64,000 bases of DNA, from the NCBI RefSeq assembly GCF_963576545.1, contig NW_026870408.1:1-64000 (forward strand), given 5' to 3'. Positions within the stretch are counted from its first letter, which is position 1, and each line of letters begins with the position of its first letter. Under the pieces are notes generated by a model. The model saw only the letters and a list, made by a program, of their open reading frames with translations, did no database searches and was not told the origin of the DNA. The DNA comes from Limanda limanda (Eukaryota > Chordata > Actinopteri > Pleuronectiformes > Pleuronectidae). Below, in pieces: positions 22,801 to 36,373 of this stretch. Position numbers and translations under genes: made by a program.

Positions 22801-24945
22801 TCTTGAATAACTTTTTTTGTGAAGGTCGGAGAGACTTGCAAGTAGGCTCTACCCCCACTAAATGGGGTAGCGCGCATCGATCGGTACCATCCTTGAGCTT
22901 CTCCGACTTTCGGAAGGGTTAGGGTTAGGGTTAGGGATGAAAGCACATAGGAGAAAGAGATATTCTTGAATAACTTTTTTTGTGAAGGTCGGAGAGACTT
23001 GGAAAGTGGTTGCATCTGGACTAATTTGGGTCCTGCGGATCGATTGGTACTATCCCCGAGCTTGTACGACCTTCGGAAGAGGTCGACCGACGAAATTCCC
23101 CCAAATCTGAGGAGATATTCTTGAATAACTTTTTTTGTGAAGGTCGGAGAGACTTGCAAGTAGGCTCTACCCCCACTAAATGGGGTAGCGCGCATCGATC
23201 GGTACCATCCTTGAGCTTTTCCGACTTTCGGAAGGGTTAGGGTTAGGGTTAGGGATGAAAGCACATAGGAGAAAGAGATATTCTTGAATAACTTTTTTTG
23301 TGAAGGTCGGAGAGACTTGCAAGTAGGCTCTACCCCCACTAAATGGGGGAGCGCGCATCGATCGGTACCATCCTTGAGCTTCTCCGACTTTCGGAAGGGT
23401 TAGGGTTAGGGTTAGGGATGAAAGCACATAGGAGAAAGAGATATTCTTGAATAACTTTTTTTGTAAAGGTCGGAGAGACTTGGAAAGTGGTTGCATCTGG
23501 ACTAATTTGGGTCCTGCGGATCGATTGGTACCATCCCCGAGCTTGTACGACCTTCGGAAGAGGTCGACCGACGAAATTCCCCCAAATCTGAGGAGATATT
23601 CTTGAATAACTTTTTTTGTGAAGGTCGGAGAGACTTGCAAGTAGGCTCTACCCCCACTAAATGGGGTAGCGCGCATCGATCGGTACCATCCTTGAGCTTC
23701 TCCGACTTTCGGAAGGGTTAGGGTTAGGGTTAGGGATGAAAGCACATAGGAGAAAGAGATATTCTTGAATAACTTTTTTTGTGAAGGTCGGAGAGACTTG
23801 CAAGTAGGCTCTACCCCCACTAAATGGGGTAGCGCGCATCGATCGGTACCATCCTTGAGCTTCTCCGACTTTCGGAAGGGTTAGGGTTAGGGTTAGGGAT
23901 GAAAGCACATAGGAGAAAGAGATATTCTTGAATAACTTTTTTTGTGAAGGTCGGAGAGACTTGGAAAGTGGTTGCATCTGGACTAATTTGGGTCCTGCGG
24001 ATCGATTGGTACCATCCCCGAGCTTGTACGACCTTCGGAAGAGGTCGACCGACGAAATTCCCCCAAATCTGAGGAGATATTCTTGAATAACTTTTTTTGT
24101 GAAGGTCGGAGAGACTTGCAAGTAGGCTCTACCCCCACTAAATGGGGTTGCGCGCATCGATCGGTACCATTCTTGAGCTTCTCCGACTTTCGGAAGGGTT
24201 AGGGTTAGGGTTAGGGATGAAAGCACATAGGAGAAAGAGATATTCTTGAATAACTTTTTTTGTGAAGGTCGGAGAGACTTGCAAGTAGGCTCTACCCCCA
24301 CTAAATGGGGTAGCGCGCATCGATCGGTACCATCCTTGAGCTTCTCCGACTTTCGGAAGGGTTAGGGTTAGGGTTAGGGATGAAAGCACATAGGAGAAAG
24401 AGATATTCTTGAATAACTTTTTTTGTGAAGGTCGGAGAGACTTGCAAGTAGGCTCTACCCCCACTAAATGGGGTAGCGCGCATCGATCGGTACCATCCTT
24501 GAGCTTCTCCGACTTTCGGAAGGGTTAGGGTTAGGGTTAGGGATGAAAGCACATAGGAGAAAGAGATATTCTTGAATAACTTTTTTTGTGAAGGTCGGAG
24601 AGACTTGCAAGTAGGCTCTACCCCCACTAAATGGGGTAGCGCGCATCGATCGGTACCATCCTTGAGCTTCTCCGACTTTCGGAAGGGTTAGGGTTAGGGT
24701 TAGGGATGAAAGCACATAGGAGAAAGAGATATTCTTGAATAACTTTTTTTGTAAAGGTCGGAGAGACTTGGAAAGTGGTTGCATCTGGACTAATTTGGGT
24801 CCTGCGGATCGATTGGTACCATCCCCGAGCTTGTACGACCTTCGGAAGAGGTCGACCGACGAAATTCCCCCAAATCTGAGGAGATATTCTTGAATAACTT
24901 TTTTTGTGAAGGTCGGAGAGACTTGCAAGTAGGCTCTACCCCCAC
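16899..24945 (+). repeat. 4,182-bp higher-order repeat pair
   Basis: The unit has 7 B + 19 A (19x163 + 7x155 = 4,182). The A-run pattern from the B at 17,539 is 2,4,2,2,4,1,4, and it starts again at 21,721 with 2,4,2,2,4. Private variants confirm it: GGTACTATCC in one B (T at 18,869 and 23,051), AGCTTTTCC in the next A, GTAAAGG in a later A and GGGGGAG in two A copies per unit. Identity ends near 19.5 and 23.7 kb, where copy 1 has CAGTACC and copy 2 has CGGTACC. Confidence 0.9.
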
Positions 24946-27366
24946 TAAATGGGGTTGCGCGCATCGATCAGTACCATCCTTGAGCTTCTCCGACTTTCGG
25001 AAGGGTTAGGGTTAGGGTTAGGGATGAAAGCACATAGGAGAAAGAGATATTCTTGAATAACTTTTTTTGTGAAGGTCGGAGAGACTTGCAAGTAGGCTCT
25101 ACCCCCACTAAATGGGGTAGCGCGCATCGATCGGTACCATCCTTGAGCTTCTCCGACTTTCGGAAGGGTTAGGGTTAGGGTTAGGGATGAAAGCACATAG
25201 GAGAAAGAGATATTCTTGAATAACTTTTTTTGTGAAGGTCGGAGAGACTTGCAAGTAGGCTCTACCCCCACTAAATGGGGTAGCGCGCATCGATCGGTAC
25301 CATCCTTGAGCTTCTCCGACTTTCGGAAGGGTTAGGGTTAGGGTTAGGGATGAAAGCACATAGGAGAAAGAGATATTCTTGAATAACTTTTTTTGTGAAG
25401 GTCGGAGAGACTTGCAAGTAGGCTCTACCCCCACTAAATGGGGTAGCGCGCATCGATCGGTACCATCCTTGAGCTTCTCCGACTTTCGGAAGGGTTAGGG
25501 TTAGGGTTAGGGATGAAAGCACATAGGAGAAAGAGATATTCTTGAATAACTTTTTTTGTGAAGGTCGGAGAGACTTGCAAGTAGGCTCTACCCCCACTAA
25601 ATGGGGTTGCGCGCATCGATCGGTACCATCCTTGAGCTTCTCCGACTTTCGGAAGGGTTAGGGTTAGGGTTAGGGATGAAAGCACATAGGAGAAAGAGAT
25701 ATTCTTGAATAACTTTTTTTGTGAAGGTCGGAGAGACTTGCAAGTAGGCTCTACCCCCACTAAATGGGGTAGCGCGCATCGATCGGTACCATCCTTGAGC
25801 TTCTCCGACTTTCGGAAGGGTTAGGGTTAGGGTTAGGGATGAAAGCACATAGGAGAAAGAGATATTCTTGAATAACTTTTTTTGTGAAGGTCGGAGAGAC
25901 TTGCAAGTAGGCTCTACCCCCACTAAATGGGGTAGCGCGCATCGATCGGTACCATCCTTGAGCTTCTCCGACTTTCGGAAGGGTTAGGGTTAGGGTTAGG
26001 GATGAAAGCACATAGGAGAAAGAGATATTCTTGAATAACTTTTTTTGTGAAGGTCGGAGAGACTTGGAAAGTGGTTGCATCTGGACTAATTTGGGTCCTG
26101 CGGATCGATTGGTACCATCCCCGAGCTTGTACGACCTTCGGAAGAGGTCGACCGACGAAATTCCCCCAAATCTGAGGAGATATTCTTGAATAACCTTTTT
26201 TGTGAAGGTCGGAGAAACTTGCAAGTAGGCTCTACCCCCACTAAATGGGGTAGCGCGCATCGATCGGTACCATCCTTGAGCTTCTCCGACTTTCGGAAGG
26301 GTTAGGGTTAGGGTTAGGGATGAAAGCACATAGGAGAAAGAGATATTCTTGAATAACTTTTTTTGTGAAGGTCGGAGAGACTTGGAAAGTGGTTGCATCT
26401 GGACTAATTTGGGTCCTGCGGATCGATTGGTACCATCCCCGAGCTTGTACGACCTTCGGAAGAGGTCGACCGACGAAATTCCCCCAAATCTGAGGAGATA
26501 TTCTTGAATAACTTTTTTAGTGAAGGTCGGAGAGACTTGAAAGTAGGCTCTACCCCCACTAAATGGGGTTGCGCGCATCGATCGGTACCATCCTTGAGCT
26601 TCTCCGACTTTCGGAAGGGTTAGGGTTAGGGTTAGGGATGAAAGCACATAGGAGAAAGAGATATTCTTGAATAACTTTTTTTGTGAAGGTCGGAGAGACT
26701 TGCAAGTAGGCTCTACCCCCACTAAATGGGGTAGCGCGCATCGATCGGTACCATCCTTGAGCTTCTCCGACTTTCGGAAGGGTTAGGGTTAGGGTTAGGG
26801 ATGAAAGCACATAGGAGAAAGAGATATTCTTGAATAACTTTTTTTGTGAAGGTCGGAGAGACTTGGAAAGTGGTTGCATCTGGACTAATTTGGGTCCTGC
26901 GGATCGATTGGTACCATCCCCGAGCTTGTACGACCTTCGGAAGAGGTCGACCGACGAAATTCCCCCAAATCTGAGGAGATATTCTTGAATAACTTTTTTT
27001 GTGAAGGTCGGAGAGACTTGCAAGTAGGCTCTACCCCCACTAAATGGGGTTGCGCGCATCGATCAGTACCATCCTTGAGCTTCTCCGACTTTCGGAAGGG
27101 TTAGGGTTAGGGTTAGGGATGAAAGCACATAGGAGAAAGAGATATTCTTGAATAACTTTTTTTGTGAAGGTCGGAGAGACTTGCAAGTAGGCTCTACCCC
27201 CACTAAATGGGGTAGCGCACATCGATCGGTACCATCCTTGAGCTTCTCCGACTTTCGGAAGGGTTAGGGTTAGGGTTAGGGATGAAAGCACATAGGAGAA
27301 AGAGATATTCTTGAATAACTTTTTTTGTGAAGGTCGGAGAGACTTGCAAGTAGGCTCTACCCCCAC
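23340..27366 (+). repeat. Reused ~4-kb segment, first copy (recurs at +7,728)
   Basis: This segment includes a B-2A-B-4A-B-7A-B-A-B-2A-B stretch and recurs at about 31,068-35,094 with offset 7,728 (48 monomers: 36 A + 12 B). It also recurs in part at about 43,939-46,835 (offset 19,475, becoming 19,469 after a 6-bp telomeric deletion). Shared tags are CCATTCTTGAG near 24,170, the ACC-T6 plus GAGAAAC monomer at 26,195, TTTTTTAGTG near 26,518 and CGCACATCG at 27,219. Confidence 0.9.
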
Positions 27367-28653
27367 TAAATGGGGTAGCGCGCATCGATCGGTACCATCC
27401 TTGAGCTTCTCCGACTTTCGGAAGGGTTAGGGTTAGGGTTAGGGATGAAAGCACATAGGAGAAAGAGATATTCTTGAATAACTTTTTTTGTGAAGGTCGG
27501 AGAGACTTGCAAGTAGGCTCTACCCCCACTAAATGGGGTAGCGCGCATCGATCGGTACCATCCTTGAGCTTCTCCGACTTTCGGAAGGGTTAGGGTTAGG
27601 GTTAGGGATGAAAGCACATAGGAGAAAGAGATATTCTTGAATAACTTTTTTTGTGAAGGTCGGAGAGACTTGGAAAGTGGTTGCATCTGGACTAATTTGG
27701 GTCCTGCGGATCGATTGGTACCATCCCCGAGCTTGTACGACCTTCGGAAGAGGTCGACCGACGAAATTCCCCCAAATCTGAGGAGATATTCTTGAATAAC
27801 TTTTTTTGTGAAGGTCGGAGAGACTTGCAAGTAGGCTCTACCCCCACTAAATGGGGTTGCGCGCATCGATCAGTACCATCCTTGAGCTTCTCCGACTTTC
27901 GGAAGGGTTAGGGTTAGGGTTAGGGATGAAAGCACATAGGAGAAAGAGATATTCTTGAATAACTTTTTTTGTGAAGGTCGGAGAGACTTGCAAGTAGGCT
28001 CTACCCCCACTAAATGGGGTAGCGCACATCGATCGGTACCATCCTTGAGCTTCTCCGACTTTCGGAAGGGTTAGGGTTAGGGTTAGGGATGAAAGCACAT
28101 AGGAGAAAGAGATATTCTTGAATAACTTTTTTTGTGAAGGTCGGAGAGACTTGCAAGTAGGCTCTACCCCCACTAAATGGGGTAGCGCGCATCGATCGGT
28201 ACCATCCTTGAGCTTCTCCGACTTTCGGAAGGGTTAGGGTTAGGGTTAGGGATGAAAGCACATAGGAGAAAGAGATATTCTTGAATAACTTTTTTTGTGA
28301 AGGTCGGAGAGACTTGCAAGTAGGCTCTACCCCCACTAAATGGGGTAGCGCGCATCGATCGGTACCATCCTTGAGCTTCTCCGACTTTCGGAAGGGTTAG
28401 GGTTAGGGTTAGGGATGAAAGCACATAGGAGAAAGAGATATTCTTGAATAACTTTTTTTGTGAAGGTCGGAGAGACTTGGAAAGTGGTTGCATCTGGACT
28501 AATTTGGGTCCTGCGGATCGATTGGTACCATCCCCGAGCTTGTACGACCTTCGGAAGAGGTCGACCGACGAAATTCCCCCAAATCTGAGGAGATATTCTT
28601 GAATAACTTTTTTTGTGAAGGTCGGAGAGACTTGCAAGTAGGCTCTACCCCCA
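27040..28653 (+). repeat. 807-bp tandem duplication (4 A + 1 B)
   Basis: Two consecutive 807-bp units carry the same private change CGCACATCG (A at 27,219 and 28,026). Other copies of this neighbourhood (near 34.9, 36.4, 46.7, 54.4 and 63.4 kb) have the tag once per local unit, so this is a local recent duplication. Confidence 0.88.
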
Positions 28654-30903
28654 CTAAATGGGGTAGCGCGCATCGATCGGTACCATCCTTGAGCTTCTCC
28701 GACTTTCGGAAGGGTTAGGGTTAGGGTTAGGGATGAAAGCACATAGGAGAAAGAGATATTCTTGAATAACTTTTTTTGTGAAGGTCGGAGAGACTTGCAA
28801 GTAGGCTCTACCCCCACTAAATGGGGTAGCGCGCATCGATCGGTACCATCCTTGAGCTTCTCCGACTTTCGGAAGGGTTAGGGTTAGGGTTAGGGATGAA
28901 AGCACATAGGAGAAAGAGATATTCTTGAATAACTTTTTTTGTAAAGGTCGGAGAGACTTGGAAAGTGGTTGCATCTGGACTAATATGGGTCCTGCGGATC
29001 GAGTGGTACCATCCCCGAGCTTGTACGACCTTCGGAAGAGGTCGACCGACGAAATTCCCCCAAATCTGAGGAGATATTCTTGAATAACTTTTTTTGTGAA
29101 GGTCGGAGAGACTTGCAAGTAGGCTCTACCCCCACTAAATGGGGTTGCGCGCATCGATCAGTACCATCCTTGAGCTTCTCCGACTTTCGGAAGGGTTAGG
29201 GTTAGGGTTAGGGATGAAAGCACATAGGAGAAAGAGATATTCTTGAATAACTTTTTTTGTGAAGGTCGGAGAGACTTGCAAGTAGGCTCTACCCCCACTA
29301 AATGGGGTAGCACGCATCGATCGGTACCATCCTTGAGCTTCTCCGACTTTCGGAAGGGTTAGGGTTAGGGTTAGGGATGAAAGCACATAGGAGAAAGAGA
29401 TATTCTTGAATAACTTTTTTTGTGAAGGTCGGAGAGACTTGCAAGTAGGCTCTACCCCCACTAAATGGGGTAGCGCGCATCGATCGGTACCATCCTTGAG
29501 CTTCTCCGACTTTCGGAAGGGTTAGGGTTAGGGTTAGGGATGAAAGCACATAGGAGAAAGAGATATTCTTGAATAACTTTTTTTGTGAAGGTCAGAGAGA
29601 CTTGCAAGTAGGCTCTACCCCCACTAAATGGGGTAGCGCGCATCGATCGGTACCATCTTTGAGCTTCTCCGACTTTCGGAAGGGTTAGGGTTAGGGTTAG
29701 GGATGAAAGCACATAGGAGAAAGAGATATTCTTGAATAACTTTTTTTGTGAAGGTCGGAGAGACTTGGAAAGTGGTTGCATCTGGACTAATTTGGGTCCT
29801 GCGGATCGATTGATACCATCCCCGAGCTTGTACGACCTTCGGAAGAGGTCGACCGACGAAATTCCCCCAAATCTGAGGAGATATTCTTGAATAACTTTTT
29901 TTGTGAAGGTCGGAGAGACTTGCAAGTAGGCTCTACCCCCACTAAATGGGGTAGCGCGCATCGATCGGTACCATCCTTGAGCTTCTCCGACTTTCGGAAG
30001 GGTTAGGGTTAGGGTTAGGGATGAAAGCACATAGGAGAAAGAGATATTCTTGAATAACTTTTTTTGTGAAGGTCGGAGAGACTTGGAAAGTGGTTGCATC
30101 TGGACTAATTTGGGTCCTGCGGATCGATTGGTACCATCCCCGAGCTTGTACGACCTTCGGAAGAGGTCGACCGACGAAATTCCCCCAAATCTGAGGAGAT
30201 ATTCTTGAATAACTTTTTTTGTGAAGGTCGGAGAGACTTGCAAGTAGGCTCTACCCCCACTAAATGGGGTTGCGCGCATCGATCGGTACCATCCTTGAGC
30301 TTCTCCGACTTTCGGAAGGGTTAGGGTTAGGGTTAGGGATGAAAGCACATAGGAGAAAGAGATATTCTTGAATAACTTTTTTTGTGAAGGTCGGAGAGAC
30401 TTGCAAGTAGGCTCTACCCCCACTAAATGGGGTAGCGCGCATCGATCGGTACCATCCTTGAGCTTCTCCGACTTTCGGAAGGGTTAGGGTTAGGGTTAGG
30501 GATGAAAGCACATAGGAGAAAGAGATATTCTTGAATAACTTTTTTTGTGAAGGTCGGAGAGACTTGGAAAGTGGTTGCATCTGGACTAATTTGGGTCCTG
30601 CGGATCGATTGGTACCATCCCCGAGCTTGTACGACCTTCGGAAGAGGTCGACCGACGAAATTCCCCCAAATCTGAGGAGATATTCTTGAATAACTTTTTT
30701 TGTGAAGGTCGGAGAGACTTGCAAGTAGGCTCTACCCCCACTAAATGGGGTTGCGCGCATCGATCAGTACCATCCTTGAGCTTCTCCGACTTTCGGAAGG
30801 GTTAGGGTTAGGGTTAGGGATGAAAGCACATAGGAGAAAGAGATATTCTTGAATAACTTTTTTTGTGAAGGTCGGAGAGACTTGCAAGTAGGCTCTACCC
30901 CCA
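27847..30903 (+). repeat. Reused ~3-kb segment, first copy (recurs at +8,364)
   Basis: The segment holds a B with two linked changes, AATATGGG and GATCGAGTGG, near 28,984-29,003, then an A with AGCACGC, an A with GTCAGAGAG near 29,594 and a B with GATTGATACC near 29,812. All recur 8,364 bp downstream (36,211-39,267). A further copy at 46,509-49,402 (+10,298) has the first two tags but not the last two, and a fourth at 54,217-57,104 (+7,708) keeps only GAGTGG. The tags therefore order the copies in time. Confidence 0.9.
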
Positions 30904-31067
30904 CTAAATGGGGTAGCGCGCATCGATCGGTACCATCCTTGAGCTTCTCCGACTTTCGGAAGGGTTAGGGTTAGGGTTAGGGATGAAAGCACATAGGAGA
31001 AAGAGATATTCTTGAATAACTTTTTTTGTGAAGGTCGGAGAGACTTGCAAGTAGGCTCTACCCCCAC

Positions 31068-34000
31068 TAAATGGGGGAGCGCGCATCGATCGGTACCATC
31101 CTTGAGCTTCTCCGACTTTCGGAAGGGTTAGGGTTAGGGTTAGGGATGAAAGCACATAGGAGAAAGAGATATTCTTGAATAACTTTTTTTGTAAAGGTCG
31201 GAGAGACTTGGAAAGTGGTTGCATCTGGACTAATTTGGGTCCTGCGGATCGATTGGTACCATCCCCGAGCTTGTACGACCTTCGGAAGAGGTCGACCGAC
31301 GAAATTCCCCCAAATCTGAGGAGATATTCTTGAATAACTTTTTTTGTGAAGGTCGGAGAGACTTGCAAGTAGGCTCTACCCCCACTAAATGGGGTAGCGC
31401 GCATCGATCGGTACCATCCTTGAGCTTCTCCGACTTTCGGAAGGGTTAGGGTTAGGGTTAGGGATGAAAGCACATAGGAGAAAGAGATATTCTTGAATAA
31501 CTTTTTTTGTGAAGGTCGGAGAGACTTGCAAGTAGGCTCTACCCCCACTAAATGGGGTAGCGCGCATCGATCGGTACCATCCTTGAGCTTCTCCGACTTT
31601 CGGAAGGGTTAGGGTTAGGGTTAGGGATGAAAGCACATAGGAGAAAGAGATATTCTTGAATAACTTTTTTTGTGAAGGTCGGAGAGACTTGGAAAGTGGT
31701 TGCATCTGGACTAATTTGGGTCCTGCGGATCGATTGGTACCATCCCCGAGCTTGTACGACCTTCGGAAGAGGTCGACCGACGAAATTCCCCCAAATCTGA
31801 GGAGATATTCTTGAATAACTTTTTTTGTGAAGGTCGGAGAGACTTGCAAGTAGGCTCTACCCCCACTAAATGGGGTTGCGCGCATCGATCGGTACCATTC
31901 TTGAGCTTCTCCGACTTTCGGAAGGGTTAGGGTTAGGGTTAGGGATGAAAGCACATAGGAGAAAGAGATATTCTTGAATAACTTTTTTTGTGAAGGTCGG
32001 AGAGACTTGCAAGTAGGCTCTACCCCCACTAAATGGGGTAGCGCGCATCGATCGGTACCATCCTTGAGCTTCTCCGACTTTCGGAAGGGTTAGGGTTAGG
32101 GTTAGGGATGAAAGCACATAGGAGAAAGAGATATTCTTGAATAACTTTTTTTGTGAAGGTCGGAGAGACTTGCAAGTAGGCTCTACCCCCACTAAATGGG
32201 GTAGCGCGCATCGATCGGTACCATCCTTGAGCTTCTCCGACTTTCGGAAGGGTTAGGGTTAGGGTTAGGGATGAAAGCACATAGGAGAAAGAGATATTCT
32301 TGAATAACTTTTTTTGTGAAGGTCGGAGAGACTTGCAAGTAGGCTCTACCCCCACTAAATGGGGTAGCGCGCATCGATCGGTACCATCCTTGAGCTTCTC
32401 CGACTTTCGGAAGGGTTAGGGTTAGGGTTAGGGATGAAAGCACATAGGAGAAAGAGATATTCTTGAATAACTTTTTTTGTAAAGGTCGGAGAGACTTGGA
32501 AAGTGGTTGCATCTGGACTAATTTGGGTCCTGCGGATCGATTGGTACCATCCCCGAGCTTGTACGACCTTCGGAAGAGGTCGACCGACGAAATTCCCCCA
32601 AATCTGAGGAGATATTCTTGAATAACTTTTTTTGTGAAGGTCGGAGAGACTTGCAAGTAGGCTCTACCCCCACTAAATGGGGTTGCGCGCATCGATCAGT
32701 ACCATCCTTGAGCTTCTCCGACTTTCGGAAGGGTTAGGGTTAGGGTTAGGGATGAAAGCACATAGGAGAAAGAGATATTCTTGAATAACTTTTTTTGTGA
32801 AGGTCGGAGAGACTTGCAAGTAGGCTCTACCCCCACTAAATGGGGTAGCGCGCATCGATCGGTACCATCCTTGAGCTTCTCCGACTTTCGGAAGGGTTAG
32901 GGTTAGGGTTAGGGATGAAAGCACATAGGAGAAAGAGATATTCTTGAATAACTTTTTTTGTGAAGGTCGGAGAGACTTGCAAGTAGGCTCTACCCCCACT
33001 AAATGGGGTAGCGCGCATCGATCGGTACCATCCTTGAGCTTCTCCGACTTTCGGAAGGGTTAGGGTTAGGGTTAGGGATGAAAGCACATAGGAGAAAGAG
33101 ATATTCTTGAATAACTTTTTTTGTGAAGGTCGGAGAGACTTGCAAGTAGGCTCTACCCCCACTAAATGGGGTAGCGCGCATCGATCGGTACCATCCTTGA
33201 GCTTCTCCGACTTTCGGAAGGGTTAGGGTTAGGGTTAGGGATGAAAGCACATAGGAGAAAGAGATATTCTTGAATAACTTTTTTTGTGAAGGTCGGAGAG
33301 ACTTGCAAGTAGGCTCTACCCCCACTAAATGGGGTTGCGCGCATCGATCGGTACCATCCTTGAGCTTCTCCGACTTTCGGAAGGGTTAGGGTTAGGGTTA
33401 GGGATGAAAGCACATAGGAGAAAGAGATATTCTTGAATAACTTTTTTTGTGAAGGTCGGAGAGACTTGCAAGTAGGCTCTACCCCCACTAAATGGGGTAG
33501 CGCGCATCGATCGGTACCATCCTTGAGCTTCTCCGACTTTCGGAAGGGTTAGGGTTAGGGTTAGGGATGAAAGCACATAGGAGAAAGAGATATTCTTGAA
33601 TAACTTTTTTTGTGAAGGTCGGAGAGACTTGCAAGTAGGCTCTACCCCCACTAAATGGGGTAGCGCGCATCGATCGGTACCATCCTTGAGCTTCTCCGAC
33701 TTTCGGAAGGGTTAGGGTTAGGGTTAGGGATGAAAGCACATAGGAGAAAGAGATATTCTTGAATAACTTTTTTTGTGAAGGTCGGAGAGACTTGGAAAGT
33801 GGTTGCATCTGGACTAATTTGGGTCCTGCGGATCGATTGGTACCATCCCCGAGCTTGTACGACCTTCGGAAGAGGTCGACCGACGAAATTCCCCCAAATC
33901 TGAGGAGATATTCTTGAATAACCTTTTTTGTGAAGGTCGGAGAAACTTGCAAGTAGGCTCTACCCCCACTAAATGGGGTAGCGCGCATCGATCGGTACCA

Positions 34001-35094
34001 TCCTTGAGCTTCTCCGACTTTCGGAAGGGTTAGGGTTAGGGTTAGGGATGAAAGCACATAGGAGAAAGAGATATTCTTGAATAACTTTTTTTGTGAAGGT
34101 CGGAGAGACTTGGAAAGTGGTTGCATCTGGACTAATTTGGGTCCTGCGGATCGATTGGTACCATCCCCGAGCTTGTACGACCTTCGGAAGAGGTCGACCG
34201 ACGAAATTCCCCCAAATCTGAGGAGATATTCTTGAATAACTTTTTTAGTGAAGGTCGGAGAGACTTGAAAGTAGGCTCTACCCCCACTAAATGGGGTTGC
34301 GCGCATCGATCGGTACCATCCTTGAGCTTCTCCGACTTTCGGAAGGGTTAGGGTTAGGGTTAGGGATGAAAGCACATAGGAGAAAGAGATATTCTTGAAT
34401 AACTTTTTTTGTGAAGGTCGGAGAGACTTGCAAGTAGGCTCTACCCCCACTAAATGGGGTAGCGCGCATCGATCGGTACCATCTTTGAGCTTCTCCGACT
34501 TTCGGAAGGGTTAGGGTTAGGGTTAGGGATGAAAGCACATAGGAGAAAGAGATATTCTTGAATAACTTTTTTTGTGAAGGTCGGAGAGACTTGGAAAGTG
34601 GTTGCATCTGGACTAATTTGGGTCCTGCGGATCGATTGGTACCATCCCCGAGCTTGTACGACCTTCGGAAGAGGTCGACCGACGAAATTCCCCCAAATCT
34701 GAGGAGATATTCTTGAATAACTTTTTTTGTGAAGGTCGGAGAGACTTGCAAGTAGGCTCTACCCCCACTAAATGGGGTTGCGCGCATCGATCAGTACCAT
34801 CCTTGAGCTTCTCCGACTTTCGGAAGGGTTAGGGTTAGGGTTAGGGATGAAAGCACATAGGAGAAAGAGATATTCTTGAATAACTTTTTTTGTGAAGGTC
34901 GGAGAGACTTGCAAGTAGGCTCTACCCCCACTAAATGGGGTAGCGCACATCGATCGGTACCATCCTTGAGCTTCTCCGACTTTCGGAAGGGTTAGGGTTA
35001 GGGTTAGGGATGAAAGCACATAGGAGAAAGAGATATTCTTGAATAACTTTTTTTGTGAAGGTCGGAGAGACTTGCAAGTAGGCTCTACCCCCAC
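31068..35094 (+). repeat. Reused ~4-kb segment, second copy
   Basis: This is the copy of 23,340-27,366 displaced by 7,728 bp. The tag monomer with ACC-T6 and GAGAAAC is at 33,923. It differs from the first copy by CCATCTTTGAG near 34,493 (first copy CCATCCTTGAG). Confidence 0.88.
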
Positions 35095-36373
35095 TAAATG
35101 GGGTAGCGCGCATCGATCGGTACCATCCTTGAGCTTCTCCGACTTTCGGAAGGGTTAGGGTTAGGGTTAGGGATGAAAGCACATAGGAGAAAGAGATATT
35201 CTTGAATAACTTTTTTTGTGAAGGTCGGAGAGACTTGGAAAGTGGTTGCATCTGGACTAATTTGGGTCCTGCGGATCGATTGGTACCATCCCCGAGCTTG
35301 TACGACCTTCGGAAGAGGTCGACCGACGAAATTCCCCCAAATCTGAGGAGATATTCTTGAATAACCTTTTTTGTGAAGGTCGGAGAAACTTGCAAGTAGG
35401 CTCTACCCCCACTAAATGGGGTAGCGCGCATCGATCGGTACCATCCTTGAGCTTCTCCGACTTTCGGAAGGGTTAGGGTTAGGGTTAGGGATGAAAGCAC
35501 ATAGGAGAAAGAGATATTCTTGAATAACTTTTTTTGTGAAGGTCGGAGAGACTTGGAAAGTGGTTGCATCTGGACTAATTTGGGTCCTGCGGATCGATTG
35601 GTACCATCCCCGAGCTTGTACGACCTTCGGAAGAGGTCGACCGACGAAATTCCCCCAAATCTGAGGAGATATTCTTGAATAACTTTTTTAGTGAAGGTCG
35701 GAGAGACTTGAAAGTAGGCTCTACCCCCACTAAATGGGGTTGCGCGCATCGATCGGTACCATCCTTGAGCTTCTCCGACTTTCGGAAGGGTTAGGGTTAG
35801 GGTTAGGGATGAAAGCACATAGGAGAAAGAGATATTCTTGAATAACTTTTTTTGTGAAGGTCGGAGAGACTTGCAAGTAGGCTCTACCCCCACTAAATGG
35901 GGTAGCGCGCATCGATCGGTACCATCTTTGAGCTTCTCCGACTTTCGGAAGGGTTAGGGTTAGGGTTAGGGATGAAAGCACATAGGAGAAAGAGATATTC
36001 TTGAATAACTTTTTTTGTGAAGGTCGGAGAGACTTGGAAAGTGGTTGCATCTGGACTAATTTGGGTCCTGCGGATCGATTGGTACCATCCCCGAGCTTGT
36101 ACGACCTTCGGAAGAGGTCGACCGACGAAATTCCCCCAAATCTGAGGAGATATTCTTGAATAACTTTTTTTGTGAAGGTCGGAGAGACTTGCAAGTAGGC
36201 TCTACCCCCACTAAATGGGGTTGCGCGCATCGATCAGTACCATCCTTGAGCTTCTCCGACTTTCGGAAGGGTTAGGGTTAGGGTTAGGGATGAAAGCACA
36301 TAGGAGAAAGAGATATTCTTGAATAACTTTTTTTGTGAAGGTCGGAGAGACTTGCAAGTAGGCTCTACCCCCA
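33488..36373 (+). repeat. 1,443-bp tandem duplication (6 A + 3 B)
   Basis: Two adjacent units share the ACC-T6/GAGAAAC monomer (33,923 and 35,366), the TTTTTTAGTG monomer, CCATCTTTGAG and CGCACATCG (34,947 and 36,390), all exactly 1,443 bp apart. 6x163 + 3x155 = 1,443. The join lies inside the larger reused segments, so this event came after them. Confidence 0.92.
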